DNA of 34,625 nucleotides from Candidatus Saccharicenans sp. (lineage in GTDB: Bacteria; Acidobacteriota; Aminicenantia; Aminicenantales; Saccharicenantaceae): the NCBI GenBank assembly GCA_026414545.1, contig JAOAIU010000043.1, forward strand, positions 1 to 34,625, given 5' to 3'. The position numbers and the translations under genes were made by a program. The notes beneath the pieces are model-generated. The model made no database searches and was not told the origin of the DNA. It saw only the letters and a program-made list of their open reading frames with translations. The stretch's first letter is position 1; every line of letters starts with the position of its first letter. Shown here piece after piece: positions 1 through 8,254 of this stretch.

Positions 1-1887
1 GGACCGGCCCGGCAGCGCCAGAGGGATGGCTGGCAGGATGTCGGCGGACCGCCGGCCCAGGCGGCCTCGGCCGAGAGCAAGCCATCACCGGATAAAAAGT
101 GGGAAGCCTTCATCCGCAATTATAACGTCTGGATTAGAGCCGTCGGCAGTAAGGAAGAATTCCCGTTGAGCTGGGACGGCAACGAGGGCAACTATTACAC
201 CTACCAATCTCTACTCTGGGCACCGGATTCAAAGAAACTGGTCGCAGTCAGGATCAGGCCAGGCCTGCACCGCAAGATCCAGTATGTGGATTCTTCGCCA
301 GCTGACCAGCTCCAGCCCAAGTATTTTAGCCTGGGCTACACCAAGCCCGGCGACCCGCTTGACCTGCCGCAGCCGGTTCTGTTCCAGGTTGAAGGCCGGA
401 AGCAGATTAATGTTGACAATGCTCTTTTCCCCAATCCCTATGACCTTAACAGCTTTGCCTGGCGCAAAGACAGCCGGGCTTTTACCTTTGAATACAACCA
501 GCGTGGACACCAGGTTTACCGGGTGGTTGAGGTTGACGGGAATACCGGGGCGGCCAGGGCCATAATCAGCGAAGAGTGTCCCACCTTCTTCTGTTATTCC
601 AGCAAGAAGTATCGTTATGACCTGGCAGACGGGAAGGAAATAATCTGGATGTCGGAGCGGGACGGCTGGAACCATCTTTATCTTTATGACGGAATTACGG
701 GCCTGGTCAAGAATCAGATTACAAAGGGCGAATGGGTGGTGCGCAGCGTCGAGCGGGTAGATGAAGAGCGGAGGCAGGTCTGGTTTCTGGGAAGCGGGAT
801 GTATCCTGGCCAGGACCCCTATTTCCTGCATTTATACCGGGTAAACCTGGATGGGACGGGGCTGGAAGCATTGACCGAGGGAGACGCCAACCATACGATA
901 AGCCTGTCCTCGGACCTGAAGTATTATGTTGACCTTTATTCTCGCGTGGACATGGCCCCGGTGATGCAGCTCCGGAGAACCGTAGATAAACAGGTCATCA
1001 TGGAGCTGGAAAGGGCAGACATATCTGAGCTCAAAAAAGCCGGTTGGCGAGCCCCGGAAGTGTTTGTAGCTAAGGGACGGGACGGAAAGACTGACATCTG
1101 GGGAATCATAATCCGGCCGACCAACTTTGACCCGAAGAAAAAATATCCTGTTATTGAGAATATCTACGCCGGGCCGCACAGCTCTTTTGTGCCCAAGAGC
1201 TTTTTCGCCTGGAGTCAGATGATGTCGCTGGCCGAGCTGGGTTTTATCGTGGTCCAGGTCGACGGCATGGGCACCAGCAACAGGTCAAAAGCCTTTCATG
1301 ATGTTTGCTGGAAAAACTTGAAGGATGCCGGTTTTCCGGACCGGATTCTGTGGCATAAAGCTGTTGCCAAAAAATATCCCTATTATGACATCAGCCGGGT
1401 GGGGATATACGGAACTTCGGCCGGCGGCCAGAATGCCCTGGCTGGACTTTTGTTCCACCCGGATTTCTACAAGGCCGGATTTGCCGCGGCTGGTTGCCAT
1501 GATAACCGCATGGACAAAATCTGGTGGAACGAGCAGTGGATGGGCTGGCCTCTTGGTCCAGAATATGAGGCCTCGTCCAACACGGTTAATGCCTATCGCC
1601 TGAAAGGAAAGTTGCTGCTGGTAATTCCCGAACTTGATACCAACGTTGACCCTTCCACAAGTTACCAGGTGGTCAATGCCTTGATCAAAGCCGGTAAAGA
1701 TTTTGAGCTGCTGGTGGTGCCGGGGGCCAATCACGGTTCGGGCGGGGTTTATGGCGACAGGAGAAGGAATGACTTCTTCGTCCGGCATCTTCTTGGGGTG
1801 GAACCGCCCGACTGGAACAGGCTGGAAAAGAAATTGCCGGAACCAAGAGCTTCGTTTACGCCTCGCACACCCGGCGAAGAATATTGA
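1..1887 (+). CDS. S9-family prolyl oligopeptidase / dipeptidyl-peptidase-IV-like enzyme, 5'-truncated
   Basis: The frame is open from the first base of the window, so the gene begins upstream; a TTG at 166 would be only an internal start. The visible part holds the end of the DPP-IV-type beta-propeller (phrases such as SPDKKW and [16 protein letters not shown]) followed by the alpha/beta-hydrolase domain from about base 1100. The catalytic triad is readable: nucleophile Ser in GTSAGG (codon 1417-1419), Asp in ELDTNV (1636-1638) and His in GANHG (1732-1734). Family members are usually secreted or periplasmic and release dipeptides from peptide N-termini, which would feed amino-acid fermentation such as the glutamate pathway at 13-23 kb. 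That link is inference. The gene ends three bases before a strong hairpin terminator and converges on the radical SAM gene. Family assignment is firm; exact specificity is not. Confidence 0.93.
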   Translation, partial: GPARQRQRDGWQDVGGPPAQAASAESKPSPDKKWEAFIRNYNVWIRAVGSKEEFPLSWDGNEGNYYTYQSLLWAPDSKKLVAVRIRPGLHRKIQYVDSSPADQLQPKYFSLGYTKPGDPLDLPQPVLFQVEGRKQINVDNALFPNPYDLNSFAWRKDSRAFTFEYNQRGHQVYRVVEVDGNTGAARAIISEECPTFFCYSSKKYRYDLADGKEIIWMSERDGWNHLYLYDGITGLVKNQITKGEWVVRSVERVDEERRQVWFLGSGMYPGQDPYFLHLYRVNLDGTGLEALTEGDANHTISLSSDLKYYVDLYSRVDMAPVMQLRRTVDKQVIMELERADISELKKAGWRAPEVFVAKGRDGKTDIWGIIIRPTNFDPKKKYPVIENIYAGPHSSFVPKSFFAWSQMMSLAELGFIVVQVDGMGTSNRSKAFHDVCWKNLKDAGFPDRILWHKAVAKKYPYYDISRVGIYGTSAGGQNALAGLLFHPDFYKAGFAAAGCHDNRMDKIWWNEQWMGWPLGPEYEASSNTVNAYRLKGKLLLVIPELDTNVDPSTSYQVVNALIKAGKDFELLVVPGANHGSGGVYGDRRRNDFFVRHLLGVEPPDWNRLEKKLPEPRASFTPRTPGEEY

Positions 1888-1890
1888 ACT

Positions 1891-1917
1891 GGGGACACCT
1901 TACGGTGTCCCCTTTTT
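1891..1917 (+). terminator. GGGGACACC hairpin with T5 tract (repeat-family copy 1)
   Basis: A perfect 9-bp stem (1891-1899 with 1904-1912), loop TTAC, then TTTTT. It follows the peptidase stop codon by three bases and has intrinsic-terminator form on the plus strand. The T-tract overlaps the TAA stop (1916-1918) of the convergent radical SAM gene. It is one of the dispersed GGGGACAC/GTGTCCCC hairpins in this window. Confidence 0.85.
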
Positions 1918-3295
1918 AGGTTTGAGGCAGAAGTTCCTGGAGTTCAAACTCCAGGTTTTTTAAGAACCTGCGTATGGTGGTTTTTCCAAAGACGCCGATG
2001 GCAGCATAGTGAAAATGAAGTGTAGCCAGGTGTTTCAGGATGTATTTCCAGGAATAAAAACAGGCCATGGCCTTGAAGGTTTCCACCTGGAGGGTCACCG
2101 GCGACATGTCAGCTGGCTTGTAGACCACATGGTGGGCGTCGTATTTGCTCCAGTTGGTATGGATCAGCTTCTTGCTTTCAACCATCTCTGCGTACAGCGG
2201 GGTTCCAGGAAGCGGCGTCAGAATCAGGAACTGGACCGTGTCGATGTGGTACCGAGTGGCAAAATCGGCCGTCTTGCGAATGGTGTCCACATCATCGGTG
2301 TCCGCCCCCAGGACAAACATACCATGGATCCGAATTCCGTGGTCCCGAATCTTCTGGATGGAATAAATTATATCCTTGAGGTCCTGCTTTTTCTGGTAGG
2401 CAGCCAGGGTGCGGGGGTTTATGGATTCAAAGCCGATGTAAAGCGTGTGGCAGCCGGAGTCAGCCATAAGGCGTAGAAGTTCCCTGTCGCGGGCGACATC
2501 CACCCGGACCTGGGTCGTCCAGGTCATTTTTATTTTTTCGGCTAGAAGCCCCCGACAGATGTCTTTAGCCCGGTTGACGTCAGCCGCAAAGTTATCATCC
2601 ACGATGAATTTAGTGGCCCTGGATACTGAGTTCACGTGCTTCAGTTCCCTGAGGGTAGCTTCCACTGACTTGAAACGATATTTTCTTCCGAACATCTGGA
2701 TAACTGAACAGAACTTACAGCCATAGGGACATCCGCGCGAAGTGGAAATGGGGTAGCTGCTTGAGGGCCTCCAGTTGTGGACCAGGGCAAAATCCGGTTC
2801 GGGCAGAAGGTCAAGGTCCTGAATGAATTCGGCTGCCGGGTTGTGCACAGCCCGACCATCCCCATCCCGATAGGACAGCCCCCTTATGTTCGACAGGGCT
2901 GGCCGGCCGGTTTCCAGGCTTGATACCAGCTCCAGGAGCGGGTGCTCTCCCTCGCCGCGAACGACGAAGTCGGCGTGTTCCAGAGCCTCGTCAGGCAAAA
3001 AAGTAACGTGAGGGCCGCCCATCACCACCGGAATACCCAGGTTTCTCATCCTGTCGGCAAGGGCATAGGCTCGGACAGCGGTGGAGGTTATGGTGGAGAT
3101 ACAGACCAGGTCTGAATTCTCTATGAACGTCCAGTCCGGTTCAGCTACGTCCTCGATAAATACCCGTACTCTGTAACCTCTGTCCCGGAGCATGGTGGAC
3201 AGCAAGACCGAACCCAGGCGAGGTAGTGGAAACTTGCTGAAGATGTGCGAGCCAGGAGAGCCAGCCTCAATGAAAGCTATTTTCTTGATAGCCAT
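1916..3295 (-). CDS. B12-binding-type radical SAM protein (BchE/hopanoid-like class), function unknown
   Basis: A 459-residue protein. Residues about 5-140 form a Rossmann-like cobalamin-binding-type domain (GYRVRVF, VVMGGPHVTFLPDEAL, VRGEGE). The radical SAM core follows, with the 4Fe-4S motif CPYGCKFC (Cys189, Cys193, Cys196) that binds the cluster and S-adenosylmethionine. The DxHxxG cobalamin-ligand motif is not visible in the first domain, which is common in this superfamily. Known relatives include methyltransferases, ring cyclases and hopanoid-tailoring enzymes; nothing here tells which reaction applies. The start is the ATG at 3295; its ribosome site is weak (GAAAGAATC before ATG). 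The gene stands alone between two convergent or spaced units and shares its 3' end with the peptidase terminator. Superfamily certain, substrate unknown. Confidence 0.88.
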   Translation of the reverse strand: MAIKKIAFIEAGSPGSHIFSKFPLPRLGSVLLSTMLRDRGYRVRVFIEDVAEPDWTFIENSDLVCISTITSTAVRAYALADRMRNLGIPVVMGGPHVTFLPDEALEHADFVVRGEGEHPLLELVSSLETGRPALSNIRGLSYRDGDGRAVHNPAAEFIQDLDLLPEPDFALVHNWRPSSSYPISTSRGCPYGCKFCSVIQMFGRKYRFKSVEATLRELKHVNSVSRATKFIVDDNFAADVNRAKDICRGLLAEKIKMTWTTQVRVDVARDRELLRLMADSGCHTLYIGFESINPRTLAAYQKKQDLKDIIYSIQKIRDHGIRIHGMFVLGADTDDVDTIRKTADFATRYHIDTVQFLILTPLPGTPLYAEMVESKKLIHTNWSKYDAHHVVYKPADMSPVTLQVETFKAMACFYSWKYILKHLATLHFHYAAIGVFGKTTIRRFLKNLEFELQELLPQT

Positions 3296-3573
3296 GATTC
3301 TTTCAGGTAAAAACCTTTCCTTTCGGGACCAAATTTTGTAGGGAAAAAACTGGTTCGGAGTTTGTTACCTAAGGTCAGAAAATGCTTGCCGATAACGCTT
3401 CTATACTACTGGCAAAAAAGCGGAAAGGCCTTGCCGCTTAAGAGAGCTTTCCTTATAGTGGTCGGGCAATCAAATCCTTTCTTCAGGTTGAAAAAAATTG
3501 CTGGTTTCAAACTGGAATCAGCTTTTCCCCTGCTCGATACGAATATATGCTCATGTCGCCTGCAAGTCAAGGC

Positions 3574-3600
3574 AAAAAGGGGACACTGTACAGCGTCCCC
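3574..3600 (-). repeat. GGGGACAC-family hairpin, copy 2
   Basis: GGGGAC at 3579-3584 pairs with GTCCCC at 3595-3600; one A/C mismatch separates this from the inner palindrome CTGTACAG. Read on the minus strand it ends in TTTTT (3574-3578), so it could act as a second, back-up terminator for the VWA gene. It lies 30 bases beyond copy 3. Confidence 0.75.
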
Positions 3601-3625
3601 GAATTTTGCACTTATGTCAGGGCCC

Positions 3626-3652
3626 AAAAAGGGGACACTGTAAGGTGTCCCC
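3626..3652 (-). terminator. GGGGACAC/GTGTCCCC hairpin terminator of the VWA gene (copy 3)
   Basis: A perfect 8-bp stem (3631-3638 with 3645-3652) with loop TGTAAG. On the minus strand it is followed by TTTTT (3626-3630). It begins four bases after the VWA stop codon, the expected place for an intrinsic terminator. Confidence 0.82.
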
Positions 3653-3656
3653 TGTT

Positions 3657-5771
3657 TTAATCGGTAACCTGGATGGTCAGGCTCCGCACGGCCCGGGCCC
3701 CGGTTTTCTTTTCACCGGCATGAAAATAGAGATGGTAGGTCCCGGGCTGCAGCGGGACGGTCCTGATTCTCACCAGGTAGGTCTGGCGACCTTCTTCGCT
3801 CCTGGCCGCCAACGGGACAAGTTCTGAGGCGACTTCCTGGACCTGGCCTTCTTTCGATAACAGCAGCACGCTCTTAAATTCCAGCTCCGGATTCTCTATC
3901 CGGCCCAGACAACAACTCAACAAGGCGTAGAACTCATCGCTGCCGGCCTTGAGATTCTGCCCAACAGGCAGGTAACGACTGAGGCCCGGCGGCAGGAACA
4001 GGGGGCTGTTTTCGTACTCGGAAATTTCTCCGGCCACCAGGACGGCCGGAACTCCAAGGGCCAACTCTTCTGTCTTTTCTCCCCCCAGTGAGATGTCTGA
4101 AGTGCCAAGAGCTGACTGTCCCGATTCCAGATTCCTCATCACCGCCCGGCACCTGTAGTTCCCGGCCGGAAGTTCAAAAGGCGAGGAAAAATATACGGCC
4201 CCCGTCTCCGTCTTCGGCAGGGAGCTGAGCTTGACCTTTTTCCTTTCCAGGCCAGCTATGCGGTCATCCGGACCGAACACCACAAAAATAAGTTCCAGCC
4301 TGTTCCCGGCCAGCCTGGCCATTTCCTCCCGGACGATTTTCGTCCATAGAATCAGGCGTTCCTTGCCATTCTCGTAGAAGCTGAAGCCACCGCTCTTCAG
4401 GGCCAGCGGTTCCTGCAGAAGCGGTTTCTCGCTCAGGCACAGGTCTACCAGGTGGAGCTGTTTTTCCAGGTCGGTCAGGTCCTTGAAAGGCTTCGGATTG
4501 AAATAACCTTTCTGGGCGTAGACCCTGGTCTTCGGTCTGTTAACCCTGACCTTCACCTCATGATACTGTCCGTCCCACTGTTCATCGACATAATAACCGA
4601 GAACATAATAGCAGCCGGTAATCTTCTGAACTTCTTCCATTCCTTTGGTATAGTTGTGGATATTGCCGAAATACTTGCCGCCAGAATAATCGGCTATTTT
4701 CCCGAGGGTCAGGATGCCGGTCAACCTGATGTCCTGGTTAATTCGGGCGACGCTATCTTCGGTATCGAAAGCGTAGACCACCAGGTTGGCGTGGCTGATG
4801 GCTTTCTGCATGTCATCCAGGTAATACTGTAACTGGGTCTGGCCCCAATCGTGTCTCCAGGTTCCGCTCGATTTGTCTTCAGTCTGAATACCATATAGCA
4901 GAGAATAGGGGATACCGGAGGAGAAAAGAATGAGATGCTTGATTCCAGGCAGATAGCCCAGGGCCCGCGACAGCTTGGTCATTTCCCGGAGAAAGGTCAG
5001 GGCTTGCACCCGGCTTTCCGAGGTCATGAAGGCCCTTTTCATTTCTTCCGAGACGTTGGCTGAATCCATTATGGGGTCCTTTTCCGGGCTGGACCAGATG
5101 CCAGCTCCCACCCCGCCCCTCTGGCTGACGTCGAGAGGATTTTCTTCGGTGGCTTGCTGCCAGTACCTGGCCTCCAGGTTTTCCACGCTGCCCTGGTAAT
5201 CCCGCAGGCCGATGGCTTCCACGAAACGGCGGATCTTACTATGATCGCGCGACAGGTATTCTCTGACGGCCAGACCGCCTTCGAGGGAATAGGTAATGAT
5301 GCCAATTTCGTCGTCGGGCTGGGTTATGTTATCAAGAAAGTGCAGGGCGGCATTTCGGGTGGCCCGCAGCCCTTTCTGGTTATTGTATACGAAATCAAAA
5401 AGCAGGAAGAACTTGCGACTGGCAGTTTCCGGTTTAGCGGCCGGCGTCTTCCCCGCCTCGGCCGGAAGCAGGAATGACTGCAGATGCCTCTCAAATTCAG
5501 TCAGATTTTTTCTCTGACCGTTGTCGTAGACTTCAAAGTCCTGTTTTTCCAGGTCGGTTAACGGCTGCCCCTTGCTGTCGGTGACGTAAACCTGGATGAG
5601 TTTCAGCGTGACTGAGATTTCATGCTTGGGCTTGAACTGCGCAGGGTCTTCCTGGGCGAGGGCCGCTGGCGAGAGCAGCAGCCCGGCCAGGAAGATGAGC
5701 AAGAGAGTACCAAGAAAAAAGCCCGATTGCCTTAAAAACCCGGGTTTCGTTTCTATCGCCAGTAAATACAA
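3657..5771 (-). CDS. Exported VWFA-related protein of the acidobacterial type
   Basis: A 704-residue protein with an N-terminal signal peptide (hydrophobic run about residues 17-36, cleavage likely after ALA at 39). The family hallmark follows: VTLKLIQVYVTDSKGQPLTD then DFEVYDNG, typical of the VWFA-related proteins first named in Acidobacteria. The von Willebrand A domain begins near residue 120 (KFFLLFDFVYNN). The metal-site motif DxSxS is degenerate (D127-F-V-Y-N), so ordinary metal-dependent adhesion is doubtful. Beyond about residue 420 the protein is a long beta-rich region without a recognised domain. The start is a TTG at 5769-5771 preceded by GGAG at good spacing. It has no partner on its strand and is closed by a hairpin terminator. 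Related genes occur in many copies in acidobacterial and Aminicenantota genomes; the role is unknown. Family good, function open. Confidence 0.85.
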   Translation of the reverse strand: MYLLAIETKPGFLRQSGFFLGTLLLIFLAGLLLSPAALAQEDPAQFKPKHEISVTLKLIQVYVTDSKGQPLTDLEKQDFEVYDNGQRKNLTEFERHLQSFLLPAEAGKTPAAKPETASRKFFLLFDFVYNNQKGLRATRNAALHFLDNITQPDDEIGIITYSLEGGLAVREYLSRDHSKIRRFVEAIGLRDYQGSVENLEARYWQQATEENPLDVSQRGGVGAGIWSSPEKDPIMDSANVSEEMKRAFMTSESRVQALTFLREMTKLSRALGYLPGIKHLILFSSGIPYSLLYGIQTEDKSSGTWRHDWGQTQLQYYLDDMQKAISHANLVVYAFDTEDSVARINQDIRLTGILTLGKIADYSGGKYFGNIHNYTKGMEEVQKITGCYYVLGYYVDEQWDGQYHEVKVRVNRPKTRVYAQKGYFNPKPFKDLTDLEKQLHLVDLCLSEKPLLQEPLALKSGGFSFYENGKERLILWTKIVREEMARLAGNRLELIFVVFGPDDRIAGLERKKVKLSSLPKTETGAVYFSSPFELPAGNYRCRAVMRNLESGQSALGTSDISLGGEKTEELALGVPAVLVAGEISEYENSPLFLPPGLSRYLPVGQNLKAGSDEFYALLSCCLGRIENPELEFKSVLLLSKEGQVQEVASELVPLAARSEEGRQTYLVRIRTVPLQPGTYHLYFHAGEKKTGARAVRSLTIQVTD

Positions 5772-6193
5772 ATCTATCTCCGGCCGACTGGTGTCGTGGC
5801 CATTTCTTATTTTAGTCCTGTCTGCTTAAAATTGCATCTGTCAAGGTGAAGCTACTTCCGGCCTAAGATAGCCTTTTCTCAGATTCAAATAACATTTTGC
5901 CTTTAATGTTCCCTCAAAAAAAACGGATAGCGATTAAACCGTCGGTTTGAATTATAACTGCCGGTAGCTGGTGATAATTATCAATTACGGTTATAGGCAA
6001 CCAAAAACCCGAGCCTCCGGGACAGAAGGAGGCAGCGAAATTTCGAGAATCCGGACTGTCCAGAAATCGATAAACGAGTATTGGGCCAAAATAAAAAAAT
6101 TCTTGACTTGTCGACCGGGCATTTTGTAGCATTTTTCAGGTTTGAAAAATTTTTAAGTTTCTTACCATCAAAAATTCAAACAAAGGAGGAGAG
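5772..6193. other. Divergent spacer between VWA and Ig-like genes
   Basis: These 422 bases should carry promoters for both flanking genes. A plus-strand promoter candidate is listed separately. On the minus strand a perfect TTGACA lies at 5839-5844, but no -10 box sits at normal spacing, so no promoter is called. A hairpin GCCTCC (6013-6018) with GGAGGC (6028-6033), loop of nine, lies upstream of the plus promoter and is unexplained. No gene is seen. Confidence 0.55.
6103..6132 (+). promoter_or_regulatory. Candidate sigma-70 promoter for the Ig-like gene
   Basis: TTGACT at 6103-6108, an 18-bp spacer and TAGCAT at 6127-6132, about 60 bases before the ATG. A strong ribosome site, AAAGGAGG, lies at 6182-6189. 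The -10 match is only four of six. Confidence 0.45.
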
Positions 6194-7552
6194 ATGCGAA
6201 AATTCACAGGGGGGTTGGTTTTTATTCTGTTGATGGCGGTTCTGGCCGGACTGGCTCAGGTGATTGTTCCCCAGCAGAAGAAAGCCGACCAGATCAAGAA
6301 ACTTGAAGTAGTCGAGCCTACCAGCATCAGGCTCAACCGGAGCGAAGCCTATGTTTTTCTTTATCATCCCAACATGCTGACCACTACCAAAGAAGGCTAT
6401 CAGCTTAAAGCTTCTATTTATCCTGAGAATGCTACCAGCAAGGCCGTCCAGTGGGAATCGAGCGACCCGGCGGTGGTCACTGTGGATGGCAACGGAAACC
6501 TGGTCCCGATGAAACCCGGGCAGGCGGTGATTACTGCTATCGCCAAAGCCAACGGTATCCGGGCCCAGTGCCGGGTTTATGTCGTAACCAAGAAAGAAGC
6601 TTTTGGCAATACTTTCAGCAATCTGGCTAATGAGGGTTATCTGGCCGTCCAGAACGATTGGCTCTATTATGCCAATCCCTCCAATAATATGGTTCTTTTT
6701 AAGATGAAGCTGGACGGAAGCGGTAAACAGAGGCTGGGGACCGTTCCCTGTTCATTCATAAATGTTATCGGAAATAAGATTTTCTACCTTGGCAACTGGA
6801 AAGTTAACCAGGTTGATATCTATGGGGAGGGCTCTGAAGTTCTAACCCCTAATGTGCCGGCTCAGGACGTTCTAGCTACCTGGGACAAGGTCTATTTTCT
6901 TTCTCCTAATCCGGCAGGACTGTATACCATATACAGAAGTAATTTTGACGGAACCGACCGCAATATCATCGATGGCTCATGGACAAGTTATATCGACAGC
7001 TTTTTTGGAAACGGGGCCTGGTTCGTTATCTCTTCCAACATGAAGAACCTTATCCATTTGAAACGCATTCAGAGCAACGGTCAATGGTCCGGGAGCTATA
7101 ATCTCTTCGCTGGACAGGTTAAGAATTATGTTGTTCAAACTCTGAGCCTGTCTGGTGGTGCCAGCGATTCCTATATGCCTGATCATATTTATCTAATAGA
7201 TAGCAAGGAAGATTCCATTAGAAAAATCGGGCCTCTCTATGATCTGACCAAGAAGAAAGATGAAGTGCTTTTCAAGCATCTCAGCCCAACTCAAAAGTTA
7301 ACAGGCCTCAGCCTGATAGATGACTGGCTTTTCTACTGCACCGAAACCATGTTGAGCAAGATGAAAACCGACGGCTCCCAGAACCAGGTGGTCATTACCA
7401 ACCTGCCGGCAGGCGAACATTACCTTTTCCCCATCAGAACCGGCAGCGGGCCAGACGACCTCTGGATTTTCGTCTATACCAGGGACGCCCAGAATAAGTT
7501 CAGCCTGCTCAAAGTACGCCACGACGGCCTGGACAGAATCTCCATTAATTAA
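6194..7552 (+). CDS. Exported protein with bacterial Ig-like (BIG2) domain and DUF5050-like beta-propeller
   Basis: A 452-residue protein starting at an ATG with a strong AAAGGAGG site. Residues 1-21 are a signal peptide (cleavage likely at LA-Q). A BIG2-type Ig-like domain follows (about 38-130: LKASIYPENATSKAVQWES, then VVTVDGNGNLVPMKPGQAVI). Residues from about 145 to the end contain repeated phrases of the WLYYAN...LFKMKLDGSGK kind (also VYFLSPNPAGLYTIYRSNFD and WLFYCTETMLSKMKTDGS), as in propeller domains of the DUF5050/LRP1-like family. Such proteins are extracellular or surface-bound and probably bind carbohydrate or protein; no catalytic residues are visible. The gene is monocistronic, divergent from the VWA gene, and ends just before a decayed hairpin with a T7 run. 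Confidence 0.8.
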   Translation: MRKFTGGLVFILLMAVLAGLAQVIVPQQKKADQIKKLEVVEPTSIRLNRSEAYVFLYHPNMLTTTKEGYQLKASIYPENATSKAVQWESSDPAVVTVDGNGNLVPMKPGQAVITAIAKANGIRAQCRVYVVTKKEAFGNTFSNLANEGYLAVQNDWLYYANPSNNMVLFKMKLDGSGKQRLGTVPCSFINVIGNKIFYLGNWKVNQVDIYGEGSEVLTPNVPAQDVLATWDKVYFLSPNPAGLYTIYRSNFDGTDRNIIDGSWTSYIDSFFGNGAWFVISSNMKNLIHLKRIQSNGQWSGSYNLFAGQVKNYVVQTLSLSGGASDSYMPDHIYLIDSKEDSIRKIGPLYDLTKKKDEVLFKHLSPTQKLTGLSLIDDWLFYCTETMLSKMKTDGSQNQVVITNLPAGEHYLFPIRTGSGPDDLWIFVYTRDAQNKFSLLKVRHDGLDRISIN

Positions 7553-7581
7553 GGAGAGAGCCCAGTACGCCGCCCCTGATA

Positions 7582-7869
7582 TCACTGAAAGGGGACACTT
7601 AGAAATGCCCCTTTTTTTCTCCATAGCAGAATTGATGCCAGGGCCACCCACCAGACCAGGAAAATGCCGGTGCTGACTAGCTCCCCGATGCTGACCAGCG
7701 GAGTTGGCAAGCCAGCCTCTAATTTAGGGCAACTAATTCCGGTCAGGGCGCCGGAAGCTATGAATACACAGATTGTCATTATGGGTACATACGGAATCGC
7801 TTTCCCAAGGCTGCAGCTCCGAAGCCGAGTTGGAGAAGCATCAGCTGAGCTATTAATTTTCTTTGACAT
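7582..7869 (-). CDS. Possible small two-helix membrane protein, or a gene remnant
   Basis: An open frame of 95 codons from an ATG at 7869; an upstream TTG at 7878 would add three residues. It predicts two hydrophobic stretches, around IMTICVFIASGALTGI and ELVSTGIFLVWWVALASILL, followed by the basic stop-transfer-like WRKKG, which is protein-like. Against it: no ribosome site before the start, mixed third-base use, and a C-terminus (after RKKG) encoded by the decayed GGGGACAC hairpin. I do not recognise a family. It could be a truncated relic whose 3' end was replaced by the repeat. Low confidence that it is expressed. Confidence 0.3.
   Translation of the reverse strand: MSKKINSSADASPTRLRSCSLGKAIPYVPIMTICVFIASGALTGISCPKLEAGLPTPLVSIGELVSTGIFLVWWVALASILLWRKKGAFLSVPFQ
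7591..7618 (+). terminator. Decayed GGGGACAC hairpin with T7 tract (copy 4)
   Basis: GGGGACA at 7591-7597 faces TGCCCC at 7606-7611, with imperfect pairing, then seven T. It lies about 40 bases after the Ig-like gene. The 5' arm keeps the family sequence while the 3' arm has diverged, so it is a weakened terminator or a relic. Confidence 0.5.
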
Positions 7870-8120
7870 TAATATCAATGATAATTTAGAAGATGTCTGT
7901 CCAGTAGTTAAATATCGGCTGGCGGAAACCTGGCAAATAAGAGACCGGAGTAAGAGAAAACCCAGGCTCTGGTCATTTCTTAGCCGCAGTCTCTTCTTTA
8001 AGGCCGGCTTGTTTCAAGTTTACCTGGGAAACTGATCATCATCGGCCTGATGTTTAACTTCCTTTGTAGAGAAAAAGCAAGAAGTAAAATGGAGAGACGC
8101 CCTTGCCCTCTGAATTCTTG

Positions 8121-8158
8121 TTCAGGGTGCTTACTGGGAATTCATTTCCGACCCTGAA
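8121..8158. repeat. 8-bp inverted repeat TTCAGGGT / ACCCTGAA
   Basis: A perfect 8-bp inverted repeat (8121-8128 with 8151-8158) enclosing 22 bases, with a further short GGAA/TTCC pairing inside. It lies about 100 bases upstream of the AMP-binding fusion gene and has no T-tract. It could be a cruciform or a protein-binding site; the role is unknown. Confidence 0.4.
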
Positions 8159-8254
8159 AGACCGCGAAAAAGGTAGTCTATTCTTCCATTTTCTTGTAAA
8201 ATAAAGATTAGGAATAAAGAGAAATTTATCCTTTATATAGATAGCAGAGCTTTA

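Larger units (their letters stand above)
3296..3656. other. Intergenic spacer between radical SAM and VWA genes, with two hairpin repeats
   Basis: This 361-base spacer holds two tandem copies of the GGGGACAC hairpin (listed separately) close to the 3' end of the VWA gene. The remainder should hold the promoter of the radical SAM gene, but no well-spaced promoter could be read. Frames of about 70-110 codons that cross it have no ribosome site and no protein-like composition, so no gene is called. Confidence 0.6.
7553..8254. other. Sparse 0.7-kb spacer
   Basis: Between the Ig-like gene and the AMP-binding fusion gene. It holds a decayed GGGGACAC hairpin at the left, a doubtful minus-strand membrane-protein frame (7582-7869), and a long inverted repeat at 8121-8158. 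The AT-rich part just before 8255 probably contains the fusion gene's promoter, but no clear -35/-10 pair can be named. Confidence 0.55.

Noticed and set aside
3406-3627. Minus-strand 73-codon frame in the spacer before the VWA gene (and overlapping plus-strand frames).
   Set aside because: It runs into one of the hairpin repeats, has no ribosome site and unlikely composition.
5809-5844. Minus-strand TTGACA and TAAAAT as promoter of the VWA gene.
   Set aside because: The boxes are 24 bp apart, too far for a normal sigma-70 promoter.
6001-6060. Hairpin with GCCTCC/GGAGGC that recalls a piece of a cyclic-di-GMP riboswitch.
   Set aside because: The rest of the aptamer consensus is missing, and the element lies upstream of the likely promoter, so it would not be in the leader RNA.
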